From Anopheles merus (lineage: Eukaryota > Arthropoda > Insecta > Diptera > Culicidae): a DNA stretch of 64,000 nt. Numbering within the stretch: position 1 is the stretch's first letter; the number at the start of each line of letters is the position of its first letter. Both the position numbers and the translations under genes were made by a program. Below are positions 1 through 8,609 of the stretch, one piece after another. The notes beneath the pieces were generated by a model. That model saw only the letters and a list, made by a program, of their open reading frames with translations. It was not told the origin of the DNA and made no database searches. The stretch is from the NCBI RefSeq assembly GCF_017562075.2, contig NC_054083.1, positions 21,015,428 to 21,079,427 on the forward strand. The letters are read 5' to 3'.

Positions 1-1175
1 TTCCGAACCGAGAAAGCGTGTGTTCAAATCCTGATTTTTTATGATCTTTTTTCTGTGCTTATTTCTTTTTATATTAATATTTTCTTGCTATAATGAATAT
101 AAACAAACTTTTTGTGAAGCAAAATGAAAATATTACCTTTTTAAAAAACATAATAATTACTCTATCTTTACCCATCATTATCAGGATGGGAGAAATATGC
201 ATCTCATTTCTCATTTTATTAGATTTATCGAAATGAGTTTGATATATTAACACCTTTCAACGGGTTGGTCTTTAACAACCGAATAATGCAGACCATCATT
301 AATAAAGTGAAATAGCTCAGAGCTTAACGCAAGAGAACATAACACGTAAATCCCCAAGCGCCACAGATTAAGCTTAAACGACTGGAAAATTGAATATCCA
401 TAGAAAAAAAATGAAAGCTCCACAGCTTCATTGGTTTGATCAATAGATGGCGTATTACAACTCATCATTATATTGCTATCCTTTTCTTGCAATGTATTTC
501 GACAAGTTGCATTTTATTATGACCTATATAGCCTTCTAACTTTCTAAGCAAAAATCTATATAAATGGTCGTGTGGTTAGATACGTGGGTATCAACACCAA
601 TGACCATTGCTCAAATCTCACTTGCTTCAGTGCTGGTGGTTTCCGTTGGAGTTTAGTATTTAAACAATCGTATCGCCGTTCTAGTTCTAGCGATGCATAA
701 CTTCAATGCGAAACCATACAACAGTACAGAGGAAATGAGAAAGCTCTCCTCCAAGCGATGAAGCTCAACTGGTTGGGGTATCCCACCAACAGATAGCGCC
801 ACCAGCTTTTTTGCTATTTTTAGAATGCATGAGTCGTTTGGCGTCTGCTAAACGAAGTCTTTCTATATTCCGTTTAGGTAGAGAACTTGAGTCGTTTAGA
901 AGCCGTTTAGTGGTCGTTTAGTGGATTTGTGGCACTTGGGTCGTGCTATCGAATCTCACGCACATATCTGGAAACACTACAACAGTGCAGTGTTGAAGAC
1001 ACTTGTAAGGTTTTCTTTTGACAGTTGCAATTTCAAATTTCAAATTAAAAGCGAAACTTTTCATTGACATATTTCAAAGGCATTTAATTACTGCTAAATG
1101 CACTGCTGATCGCCTTCAATTCGCCGGCGATTACAAGGCGATTAGAAGGCATTTAACGGAAATTTGCGGGTAGGG
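1..1175 (-). mobile_element. Family D non-autonomous DNA transposon, partial, interrupted by a family A copy
   Basis: Positions 1-352 and 941-1175 are the reverse complement of 6939-7520, so this is a second copy of the 821-bp element at 6939-7759 in the opposite orientation. The element end is GGTAGGG at 1175. Its other end, about 240 bp, lies to the left of the window. It carries no transposase-length reading frame. A complete family A element (353-940) is inserted in it. The uninterrupted partner near 7165-7185 gives the empty site and shows a 2-bp duplication (TC). Confidence 0.85.
353..940 (+). mobile_element. Family A MITE-like element, copy 1 (complete)
   Basis: A 588-bp element begins CCCAAGCGCCACAGATTAAG and ends TGTGGCACTTGGG, giving a terminal inverted repeat of about 13 bp with one mismatch. 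Near the right end the unit CTAAACGAC recurs several times in inverted form, a subterminal-repeat pattern seen in many cut-and-paste elements. Flanks read AAATC / TCGTG and the empty site reads AAATCGTG, so the target duplication is TC. The longest frame inside is a 22-codon peptide, so the copy is non-autonomous. Near-identical copies lie at 1519, 6493, 8610 and 9249. Confidence 0.88.
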
Positions 1176-1518
1176 ACACTATGTTTTTCATCAACCTATT
1201 CTCTAGAAATGTATCTAGATCCCGAATAGACTCCAGACTAATTCGGAGCCAACCGGCATTACTGATCACTAATTACTTCAGCTGCGTTTGAAAATTAAAG
1301 CGTTGTTTGGGGTTTGTAGTGCTAACAAAACTAACGTCTTTAAATTTAGTTAGGTCGTCTTCCTATACCGAAGCACAAGTTAAGGTTTCCAAATGGCGTA
1401 GTGATATGCATGGTGGCAAGCCAGGCAAATCGGTAATGTCCCGATTCGTCTAAAATAAGTATTGAGTGACTGGGAGTTGCTGATAGGCGTAGCAATATAC
1501 CCGCTGACCATTAAACAT
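1176..1518. other. Unique spacer between the family D and family A elements
   Basis: About 340 bp with no open frame of useful length, no repeat partner in the window and no recognisable RNA motif. It separates the end of the family D copy from the second family A copy. Confidence 0.5.
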
Positions 1519-2105
1519 CCCAAGCGCCACAGATTAAGCTTAAACGACTGGAAAATTGAATATCCATAGAAAAAAATGAAAGCTCCACAGCTTCATTGGT
1601 TTGATCAATAGATGGCGTATTACAACTCATCATTATATTGCTATCCTTTTCTTGCAATGTGTTTCGACAAGTTGCATTTTATTATGACCTATATAGCCTT
1701 CTAACTTTCTGAGCAAAAATCTATATAAATGGTCGTGTGGTTAGATACGTGGGTATCAACACCAATGACCATTGCTCAAATCTCACTTGCTTCAGTGCTG
1801 GTGGTTTCCGTTGGAGTTTAGTATTTAAACAATCGTATCGCCGTTCTAGTTCTAGCGATGCATAACTTCAATGCGAAACCATACAACAGTACAGAGGAAA
1901 TGAGAAAGCTCTCCTCCAAGCGATGAAGCTCAACTGGTTGGGGTATCCCACCAACAGATAGCGCCACCAGCTTTTTTGCTATTTTTAGAATGCATGAGTC
2001 GTTTGGCGTCTGCTAAACGAAGTCTTTCTATATTCCGTTTAGGTAGAGAGCTTGAGTCATTTAGAAGCCGTTTAGTGGTCTTTTAGGGGATTTGTGGCAC
2101 TTGGG
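1519..2105 (+). mobile_element. Family A MITE-like element, copy 2 (complete)
   Basis: A 587-bp copy almost identical to 353-940, with the same CCCAAGCGCCACA start and GGCACTTGGG end. Flanks are ...AAACAT and ATCGAC..., so the target duplication is AT. It ends about 380 bp upstream of the CoA synthase start codon, so it sits in or next to that gene's promoter region. Confidence 0.88.
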
Positions 2106-2484
2106 ATCGACAAGACGAAAGCGGCTTCTAGTTTGATAAACAGGGGTTGATTTATAATCTTTCACTATGCTTTTGCTTAGGGTGAAAGAACATTGAATCG
2201 AGTAGAATTCCACTATCGAATGCACTATATTTCAAAAATGAGGAACCGTTCGTGTGGCGAAAAATAACGTTCAAATTCAAACCGAGTGTCATCCACGCGA
2301 CCATCATCAGCCACAGGTACATCGCTCTAGTACTCCGCGTGTTGTTGTTTTCTCCGCTCTCTGTCACAACAATGTACCAAATCAGCTAATTTCGTGTCTG
2401 TTTGCCAAAAATCCTCTTATCGCATCGAGGATTAATGAGAGAAAAGTCCCCCGGAACGGATAGCACACCAGTGACGTCGGTAAA
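2106..2484 (+). promoter_or_regulatory. 5' flank and probable 5' UTR of the CoA synthase gene
   Basis: This 379-bp stretch lies between the family A copy and the CoA synthase ATG, so the core promoter is probably here. I see no TATA box at a convincing distance and no clear Motif 1 match. The translated ATG at 2485 is preceded by GTAAA, a good insect context. Short frames in this stretch do not resemble known proteins. Confidence 0.4.
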
Positions 2485-4124
2485 ATGCCCTCCCGAACCG
2501 GTATCCTTACGGCGGTCCATCTGGCCAACATAGCGAAAACACTCTCCGCTACCCGGCCCTATGCCCTCAGCACGCTCTACCTGCAGTTCCATCCGCAGGT
2601 GGCCGCGAACGTAAGTTGTCCCCGGGCGCTCGGTCGCTTTGTGGCAAGTGTGTACCAATCGTCCGTAACGTGGCTCGGGTCCGAGGTGGACCTACGCATT
2701 GTGACCGGATCGCTGCGGCCGACCGGGGCCAGCTTCGAGTCGATTGCTAACCGTGCACGGCCCACGACGGCCGATTATCTCTTTTACGATTACGCACTGA
2801 GTTCGCCCGGGGCCGGTGGTGAACGATGTCTTGCCGAACGGTATCCGGGTGTGAAGGTGGTGGAGCTGGATACACTCCCCGTGGATCAGATTAGTCTCCC
2901 ACCGGAACTGGACAAACAGCTGCAAACGTACCGGAATGTGGTACTCGGCGGTACGTTCGATCGGATTCACGCCGGTCATAAGGTGCTGCTCACGCAGGCG
3001 GTTTTGCTTGCGACGGAACGAGTGGTCGTAGGCGTTACGGACGGTGGAATGATTAAGAGTAAAAAGCTGCACGAACTCATACTGCCAGCCGCCCACCGGA
3101 TAGAGCATGTGAAGGAGTTCCTGGAGGATGTTGATCCGTTTCTGCGGTACGAAGTGGTGCCCATACTTGATCCCTTTGGTCCAACGGCCACCGATCCGGA
3201 CATGGATGTAAGTTGTTAAAGCAATTGGACTACAACAACCGTAACTGAACTATTTCTTCTCCTTCTTCCCCTCCCTCCCAGCTTATCGTTGTCAGCACTG
3301 AAACGGCTCGCGGTGGCGCCAAAGTGAACGAGCTGCGCGCCCAGAACGGACTGAATCAGCTCGAAGTGCACACCATCGAGCTGCTGGACGACGAGAGCAC
3401 CGTCGAGGATAAGGAGGACAAAATCAGCTCCAGCAACCAGCGGATGGATCTGCTCGGGACGCGACTGCGACCACGGCGACCCGCCCCGGCTCACATTCCC
3501 CCGAAACCGTACATTATCGGCATGATCGGCGGCATTGCGGCCGGTAAGAGCAAAATGCTCGAACGGTTCCGTGAGCTTGGCGCCGGTGTGGTGGACTGCG
3601 ATAAGATCGGCCACCAGCTGTACGAACCGGGCGAGGAGTGTTACGAGCAGGTGGTGGCCACCTTCGGTCGGGAAATTCTTGCCCCGGACGGGAAGATTAA
3701 TCGCCGAGCGCTCGGTGCCATCGTGTTCGCCGACCGGGCCAAGCTGGACCGGCTGAACGAGATTATGTGGAAAGCGATCGCGAAGCGCGCGAACGAGGAA
3801 ATTCGCACGCTACACGAACAGCACGGCAAGCAGGTGGTGGTGATGGAGGCCGCAGTAATGCTGCAAGCCGGATGGCACAAAAACTGCCACGAGGTGTGGT
3901 CGTGCATTGTGCCGCGGGAAGAAGCGATCCGGCGGTTGATGGAGCGCAATCAGTTCGAAGAGCGCGAAGCGGTACGGCGTGTCGATGCGCAACCATCGTC
4001 CAACGAGGAGATGGTGCAGCATTCGGACATCGTCTTCTGCACGTTGTGGAGCTACGAGTACTCGCAACAGCAGGCCGAGAGGGCCTGGTCCATTCTGCAG
4101 CAGGAAATGAAACTGAAGCTTTAA
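2485..4124 (+). CDS. Ppat-Dpck: Bifunctional coenzyme A synthase (PPAT-DPCK)
   Basis: The protein performs the last two steps of CoA synthesis: phosphopantetheine adenylyltransferase, then dephospho-CoA kinase. In animals it is associated mainly with mitochondria. Exon 1 is 2485-3207 and exon 2 is 3282-4124. The 74-bp intron has donor GTAAGT, a pyrimidine-rich acceptor and phase 0. The product is 521 residues, close to the size of animal COASY proteins. Residues 153-165 hold the nucleotidyltransferase signature LGGTFDRIHAGH. Residues 324-331 are the kinase P-loop GGIAAGKS, followed by VVDCDKIGH. The N-terminal ~150 residues match the poorly conserved regulatory part of the animal enzyme. AATAAA at 4251-4256 is a likely poly(A) signal. 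The neighbour NSE1 is convergent, with only 152 bp between stop codons. Identification is firm; no lesions were seen. Confidence 0.96.
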
Positions 4125-4250
4125 ACGCGGTTTCAAGCACAAACTGATCGATCGACGTACGTAGCTTTAGTTAACACGTTTGCTTTATAGTATATACAGT
4201 TCAGGATTCGAAATTCTTTGTAAATGGGTTTTATGGGATAACAATGCGTT

Positions 4251-4256
4251 AATAAA
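4251..4256 (+). terminator. Poly(A) signal of the CoA synthase gene
   Basis: AATAAA lies 127 bp after the CoA synthase stop codon and 21 bp before the NSE1 stop codon, which is read on the other strand. The two transcripts probably overlap at their 3' ends, because I see only variant signals (CATAAA, TATAAA on the minus strand) for NSE1. Confidence 0.6.
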
Positions 4257-4276
4257 CTAAATTCCAGTGAGTACAG

Positions 4277-5145
4277 CTACAACGGGACGCTCCACAGTGT
4301 TTTGCATGCGGGACAGTTGGTCAGCCGCCGAAGGTACTTCTTCATGCAGTCCTTGTGCAGAATCTGGGGGCAGGAAGCACATTTGACACCCTTGGGTGGA
4401 GAAAAAAGAAAGAATGGAATGTAAAAAATAAAGGAGGATTTGAAAAAACAAGTGAATAATAAAACTTACATAGAATATTGTCACATTGCACAAGCAGCAG
4501 CGCGTTACAACGTCGGCATAGTTCCTGGTGATGTACTTTTCAAACTCCACCACCGCCTTCGGTCCCAGATAGCACTTATCGTCCAGCGTGAGAAAGTAGC
4601 CAAGCTGCTCCCACTCCTGGAGCAACTGTTCGGCACGCGTCTTTGCCAACGGTTTCATCCCTTCGCTCGCGGTATCGTTCGTCAGATTGAGGCACGCGAT
4701 CAGGGCCAGCGTGTGATCCTCGCTAAGCGCTAGCTCGCGCAGCAGCACCCGGAAGAAGTGTAGCTCCGGTGCGGTGAACACGTTCTGCTGCAAATCGATC
4801 GGCGACTCCTGCAGACTGACGAACACGTAAAAGTCCATATCGGTGGGATCGTAGTGGACGAGCGCAATCTTCTGATCGAAGCGATAGATCCGCTCGTTGA
4901 TGGCCTCTATCACGCTTGCCAGATCGGCTTCGCTTGGAATGCTGTGGCTGTCGTCGTCTGCAAAGTGAGATTATTGTGATGAAACATCGGTTCCAACGCG
5001 ATCGAACCGGTACACGCCGGTACTTACGCTGGGCGCAGATGGCCACGTACATATTGAAGGCCTGACTCGTACTCAGCGTGCCATGGTTAGAGCACGCCTG
5101 CAGAAACGCTCGATGCACATTCGTGTAGGACATGTTTTCGGACAT
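4277..5145 (-). CDS. Nse1: NSE1, RING-type subunit of the SMC5/6 complex
   Basis: This is the Nse1 (NSMCE1) subunit, which pairs with the Nse3 MAGE protein in the nuclear SMC5/6 DNA-repair complex. Three exons: 5145-5028, 4957-4470 and 4390-4277, with donors GTAAGT and GTAAGT, acceptors TTTGCAG and CACCCAAG, phases 1 and 0. The product is 239 residues. Residues 1-190 form the winged-helix part, containing LGYFLTLDDKCYLGPKAVVE. Residues 193-231 form a variant C4HC3 RING: C193/C196, C206/C209, H214/C217 and C228/C231. The last intron splits the RING after its first cysteine pair. The ATG at 5145 was chosen because an animal-Nse1-like N-terminus (MSENMSYTNVHRAFLQ) starts there. A Motif 1-like promoter element lies about 100 bp upstream. 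Confidence 0.93.
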
Positions 5146-5246
5146 GGTTTAAATTGTTCTTCAAAAAAACAATTCCACAGGCGGACGCCAGCAACCAGCA
5201 GCGGGATTCGTCTTTGCCGCTCTTTCCGAAACTGAACTGCGCACAA

Positions 5247-5260
5247 CCAGTGTGGCCAGA
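5247..5260 (-). promoter_or_regulatory. Motif 1-type core promoter element of NSE1
   Basis: On the minus strand this reads TCTGGCCACACTGG, close to the insect Motif 1 (M1BP) consensus YGGTCACACTR. It is 102 bp upstream of the NSE1 start codon and in the right orientation. Motif 1 is typical of TATA-less housekeeping promoters in Drosophila, which fits a repair-complex gene. A diverged copy of this piece is found at 8005-8048. Confidence 0.6.
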
Positions 5261-5756
5261 TTATTTTGGCGGTTTTCGGTAGGCGCACCAACATTTTATC
5301 GGTAGTTTTCGGTACGTTAAAACTCGAAACTTAAAAGAAGTAAAAGCTAAAGAAGTGTTAAGCGGGATGCGGGGGGGGGTGCTAATGCGCAAAATAAAAG
5401 TTCCATCTCACGAGAATATGCATCCTTTATCTAGGATATGGATATGGATGATTTGGTTCAGCGGTTACACAAATAAAGATTTGTCTGAAGTGTCGATCTT
5501 AAAATTGGAATTCTAAGCCAAAGAAGGACTCAGATGCACATTTTTTTTCTCAGTGGTGATAAGTTCTTTTTCTCGGGGCTCCACGCGACCGCTTAGGGCC
5601 GCAGCAGTGCTCCATTGGATACGATTTTATCGTACGTGCTGGCATTAGATTTTCGCTGGATTATTTAGATTGATTTAATTGTTTTGCTGAGTTTCATAGT
5701 TCAATGATTAAAAAAATTGATATTTTTCCTTCAAACCCTAGATATATATATACATC

Positions 5757-5776
5757 GGTATTTCTGGTCACTTTGC
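5757..5776 (+). promoter_or_regulatory. Orphan Motif 6/Motif 1-like promoter element
   Basis: GGTATTTCTGGTCACT is shared exactly with the element upstream of TXNL1 at 10915. GGTATTT resembles insect core-promoter Motif 6 and TGGTCACT resembles Motif 1. These two often sit together in housekeeping promoters. Here no recognised gene follows on the plus strand. Confidence 0.45.
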
Positions 5777-5778
5777 CC

Positions 5779-5874
5779 ACCGTCGCAAAACGTCAAAACC
5801 GACGTCGCCAGCGAGCGAAACTCGCAACGATTTGGAGGCGCTCGCGACGGTCGTTTTTGACGTTTTGCGACGGT
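5779..5874. repeat. CpG-rich inverted repeat (fold-back)
   Basis: The left arm starts ACCGTCGCAAAACGTCAAAA and the right arm is its reverse complement, ending TTTTGACGTTTTGCGACGGT. The arms pair over about 30 bp with a few mismatches and enclose roughly 30 bp. Both arms are unusually CpG-rich for this AT-rich flank. It may be a small fold-back transposon or a protein-binding palindrome. Confidence 0.7.
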
Positions 5875-6938
5875 TTTTGACAAGATCTATTAAAGAGAAC
5901 AGGTCGATGCAAAGCCCGTTGCTAGGTTGCCATTTTCAGCACGCTTTTGACAGTTTCATGAAAAAGTGTTTACAAACAAACGGCTAATAGTTAACGCGCA
6001 AAAGTGGACGAATTTACTATTAGGATGGTTATATTGGTTAAATTTCTTGCGGTCAATCACTTCTGGAGCATAAAGGAGAAGTAATTGCAGTCTACTCTGT
6101 ATTCAGAAACATTGATAACCTTTTTCATTGTTTGCCATTCCGTGACCACAAACCACTACCGTTTGCAACGGTCTTGCTGGAAAAACGAAAAGTTTAACAT
6201 GTTCCAACTGGGTAAAAGAAGTCCTATTTACCTCCAATTAAACACTGAGAGTAAAATGAAACATCCAATCGACATACACTGGTACAATATGCATACCGTC
6301 CTTTACTTATAACCCGGCGACGAATGATAAATGAGATCCTTGGATTGTATCAGTCATGTAATATTCTAATTCGATTCTAGTTATTCAAATATGCTAACAG
6401 GAATTGAATGTAAAATGCTGAACAAAACTCTCATTCACTCCATAGCAACGTCCATCGCTAAACATAAACAATGTTAACTTTAACTGTCATAACCCAAGTG
6501 CCACAAATCCACTAAACGACCACTAAACGCCTTCTAAACGACTCAAATTCTCTACCTAAACGGAATATAGAAAGACTTCGTTTAGCAGACGGCAAACGAC
6601 TCATGCATTCTAAAAATAGCAAAAAAGCTGGTGGCGCCATCTGTTTGTGGGATACCCATCCTGTGGAGCTTCCTCGCTTGGAGGAGAGCTTTCTCATTTC
6701 CTCTATACTGTTGTATGGTTTCGCATTGAAGTTATGCATCGCTAGAACTAAAACGGCGATACGATTGTTTAAATACTAAACTCCAACGGAAACCACCAGT
6801 ACTGAAGCAAGTGAGATTTGAGTAATGGTCGTTGGTGTGGATACCCACGTATCTGACCACACGACCATTCATATAGATTTTTGCTCAGAAAGTTAGAAGG
6901 CTATATAGGTCATTATAAGATGAAACTTGTCGAAACAC

Positions 6939-7759
6939 CCCTACCCGCAAATTTCCGTTAAATGCCTTCTAATCGCCTTATAATCGCCGGCGAATTGAAG
7001 GCGATCAGCAGTGCATTTAGCAGTAATTAAATGCCTTTGAAATATGTCATTGAAAAATTTCGCTTTTAATTTGAAATTTGAAATTGCACCTGTCAAAAGA
7101 AAACCTTACAAGCGTCTTCGGCACTGCGCTGTTGTAGTGTTCCCAGATATGTGCGTGAGATTCGATAGCACGATTTACATGTTATGTTCTCTTGCGTTAA
7201 GCTCTGAGCTATTTCACTTTATTAAATATGGTCTGCATTATTCGGTTGTTAAAGACCAACCCGTTGAAAGGTATTAATATATCAAACTTATTTCGATAAC
7301 TCTAGTAAAAGGAGAAATGAGATACATTTTTCTCCCATCCTGATTATGAAGGGTAAACATAGTCATTATTATGTTTTTTAAAAAGGTGTTTTTAAAATTT
7401 CGCTTCACATAAATTTGATTTGTTCTAATTATAGCAACAAAATATTAATTTAAAAAGAAATAAACACAGAAAAAAGATAATAAAAATTAGGATTTGAACA
7501 CACGCTTTCTCGGTTCGGAACTAAAAGCGTTGTCACTACTCTAGTTGGCAGTTACATTAGTGAGGGTGCAAAACCAGTATATAAACAAGCTAAGATGGCG
7601 GCAAGTTATCTGTTCTCGTTGAATCAAAAAGTTGAAAGATTTCGAAGAGATCCCGTTTCAGCCGTGAAAGTTTCGGTTGAAATCTTTATTCGCCTTCTAA
7701 GGCGACTAAGGCCTTAAATGCCTTCTGAATGCCTTCAAAGCCGTTTAATGCTGGTAGGG
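6939..7759 (+). mobile_element. Family D non-autonomous DNA transposon, complete copy
   Basis: An 821-bp element starts CCCTACCCGCAAATTTCCG and ends GCTGGTAGGG, with a 7-bp perfect terminal repeat. The motif AAATGCCTT and its variants recur near both ends. It sits inside a family A element with flanks ...GAAACAC / ACATTGC. Intact family A copies read GAAACACATTGC, so the target duplication is AC. Inside, a TATATAAA sequence at 7578-7584 precedes a 40-codon frame at 7595-7717. No transposase is present. Confidence 0.85.
7595..7717 (+). CDS. Short open frame inside the family D element (function unknown)
   Basis: Forty codons beginning MAASYLFSLNQKVERFRRD and ending in a basic stretch (RLLRRLRP). 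A TATA-like GTATATAAAC lies about 15 bp upstream of the ATG. The frame stops just before the right-end subterminal repeats. I do not recognise it. It could be the amino-terminal remnant of a lost transposase or a chance frame. Confidence that it is a real protein is low. Confidence 0.15.
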   Translation: MAASYLFSLNQKVERFRRDPVSAVKVSVEIFIRLLRRLRP

Positions 7760-7902
7760 ACATTGCAAGAAAAGGATAGCAATATAATGATGAGTTGTAA
7801 TACGCCATCTATTGATCAAACCAATGAAGCTGTGAAGCTTTCATTTTTTTCCTATGGATATTCAATTTTCCAGTCGTTTAAGCTTAATCTGTGGCGCTTG
7901 GG

Positions 7903-8253
7903 AATTTTCCCATGGCTTTCTGTCAATTTACTCTAAGCGCTTCGACCTGTTCTCTTTCATGGACCTTGGGTTTTTGATCTTTCGAGCGAGCTTTTGCCCT
8001 GAGGACCAGTGTGGCCAGACTATATTGGCAGATTTCGGCAGGAGCACTGTTGAGAACTCAACCATTTAAATTTAATCAATTCTTTCAACGAACAATTTAT
8101 TTTTACCCTACTAGCAAAGATAATGAAAAAGTGTGCGACTTTTATGAATAATGTGTGTGGTTTGAAGCAAGATTGTGTGAAGCTATGAATTAAAATGTGC
8201 TTTTATTTGCAATAAATGTGATAAAATATTTATAAATCAAGTTTGATGTGTTA
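7903..8253. other. Spacer with a diverged copy of the NSE1 promoter segment
   Basis: Non-coding. Positions 8005-8048 match the NSE1 upstream segment 5246-5289 at roughly 38 of 44 bases, including the Motif 1-like core CCAGTGTGGCCAGA at 8006-8019. The rest is AT-rich and shows no recognisable feature. Confidence 0.5.
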
Positions 8254-8523
8254 CCGCAGGACTCCACACAGCATAACAAGGAGCGCAACATAACAACTGA
8301 CAGCTGCCAAACGCTTCAGAAAACGCTTCTTTGCTGGGAACATATTGTGAATATCCTTAGTAGGCTTGTTGTGAATATCCTAGTAGGCGTGTTTGTTTAC
8401 TTGCGAATAAACTCTTCCATTTCGCTGGTCAGTGCATAGTTTATAGACTAACCGCAGGACTCCGCGCAGCATAACACGGAGCGCAACATAACAACTGACA
8501 GCTGCCAAACGCTTCAAAAAACG
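8254..8523 (+). repeat. Tandem pair of a ~72-bp unit (family H)
   Basis: The unit beginning CCGCAGGACTCC occurs at 8254-8325 and again at 8452-8523, 198 bp apart. It includes GCGCAACATAACAACTGACA and the following GCTGCCAAACGCTTCA. Part of the first unit and its downstream sequence (about 8300-8368) reappears in reverse complement at 9187-9248, so the whole is a fold-back-like repeat that later received family A insertions. Confidence 0.7.
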
Positions 8524-8609
8524 TTTGGGAAAGGAGATAAAGCGTTTCATTAACTGTGGGTCATCGCAGTAGGTTGGTAGCATTTCAACGAGAAATGAGT
8601 GGCCTACTA

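Larger units (their letters stand above)
5295..6492. other. Intergenic stretch with an orphan promoter motif and a fold-back
   Basis: About 1.2 kb between NSE1 and the next transposon. It contains a Motif 6/Motif 1-like element at 5757-5776, a CpG-rich fold-back at 5779-5874, and 5'-UTR-like sequence from about 5965 followed by short plus-strand frames: a 19-codon frame from the ATG at 6025, and an open frame ending at 6312. I recognise no protein family. It could be a decayed or lineage-specific small gene. Confidence 0.35.
6493..7902 (-). mobile_element. Family A element, copy 3, split by a family D insertion
   Basis: Read on the minus strand, this is a family A element whose halves are 6493-6938 and 7760-7902. 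They are separated by a complete family D element. Outer ends are CCCAAGTGCCACA at 6493 and GGCGCTTGGG at 7902. Outer flanks ...CATAA and AATTTT... give a 2-bp duplication, AA. Its small internal frame (MHNFNAKPYN..., 75 codons, 6739-6512) is open here because the copy is one base shorter than copies 1 and 2 in that interval. Confidence 0.87.

Noticed and set aside
3763..4147. Long frames on both strands inside the second COASY exon
   Set aside because: They are shadows of the GC-rich kinase-coding exon and have no independent motifs.
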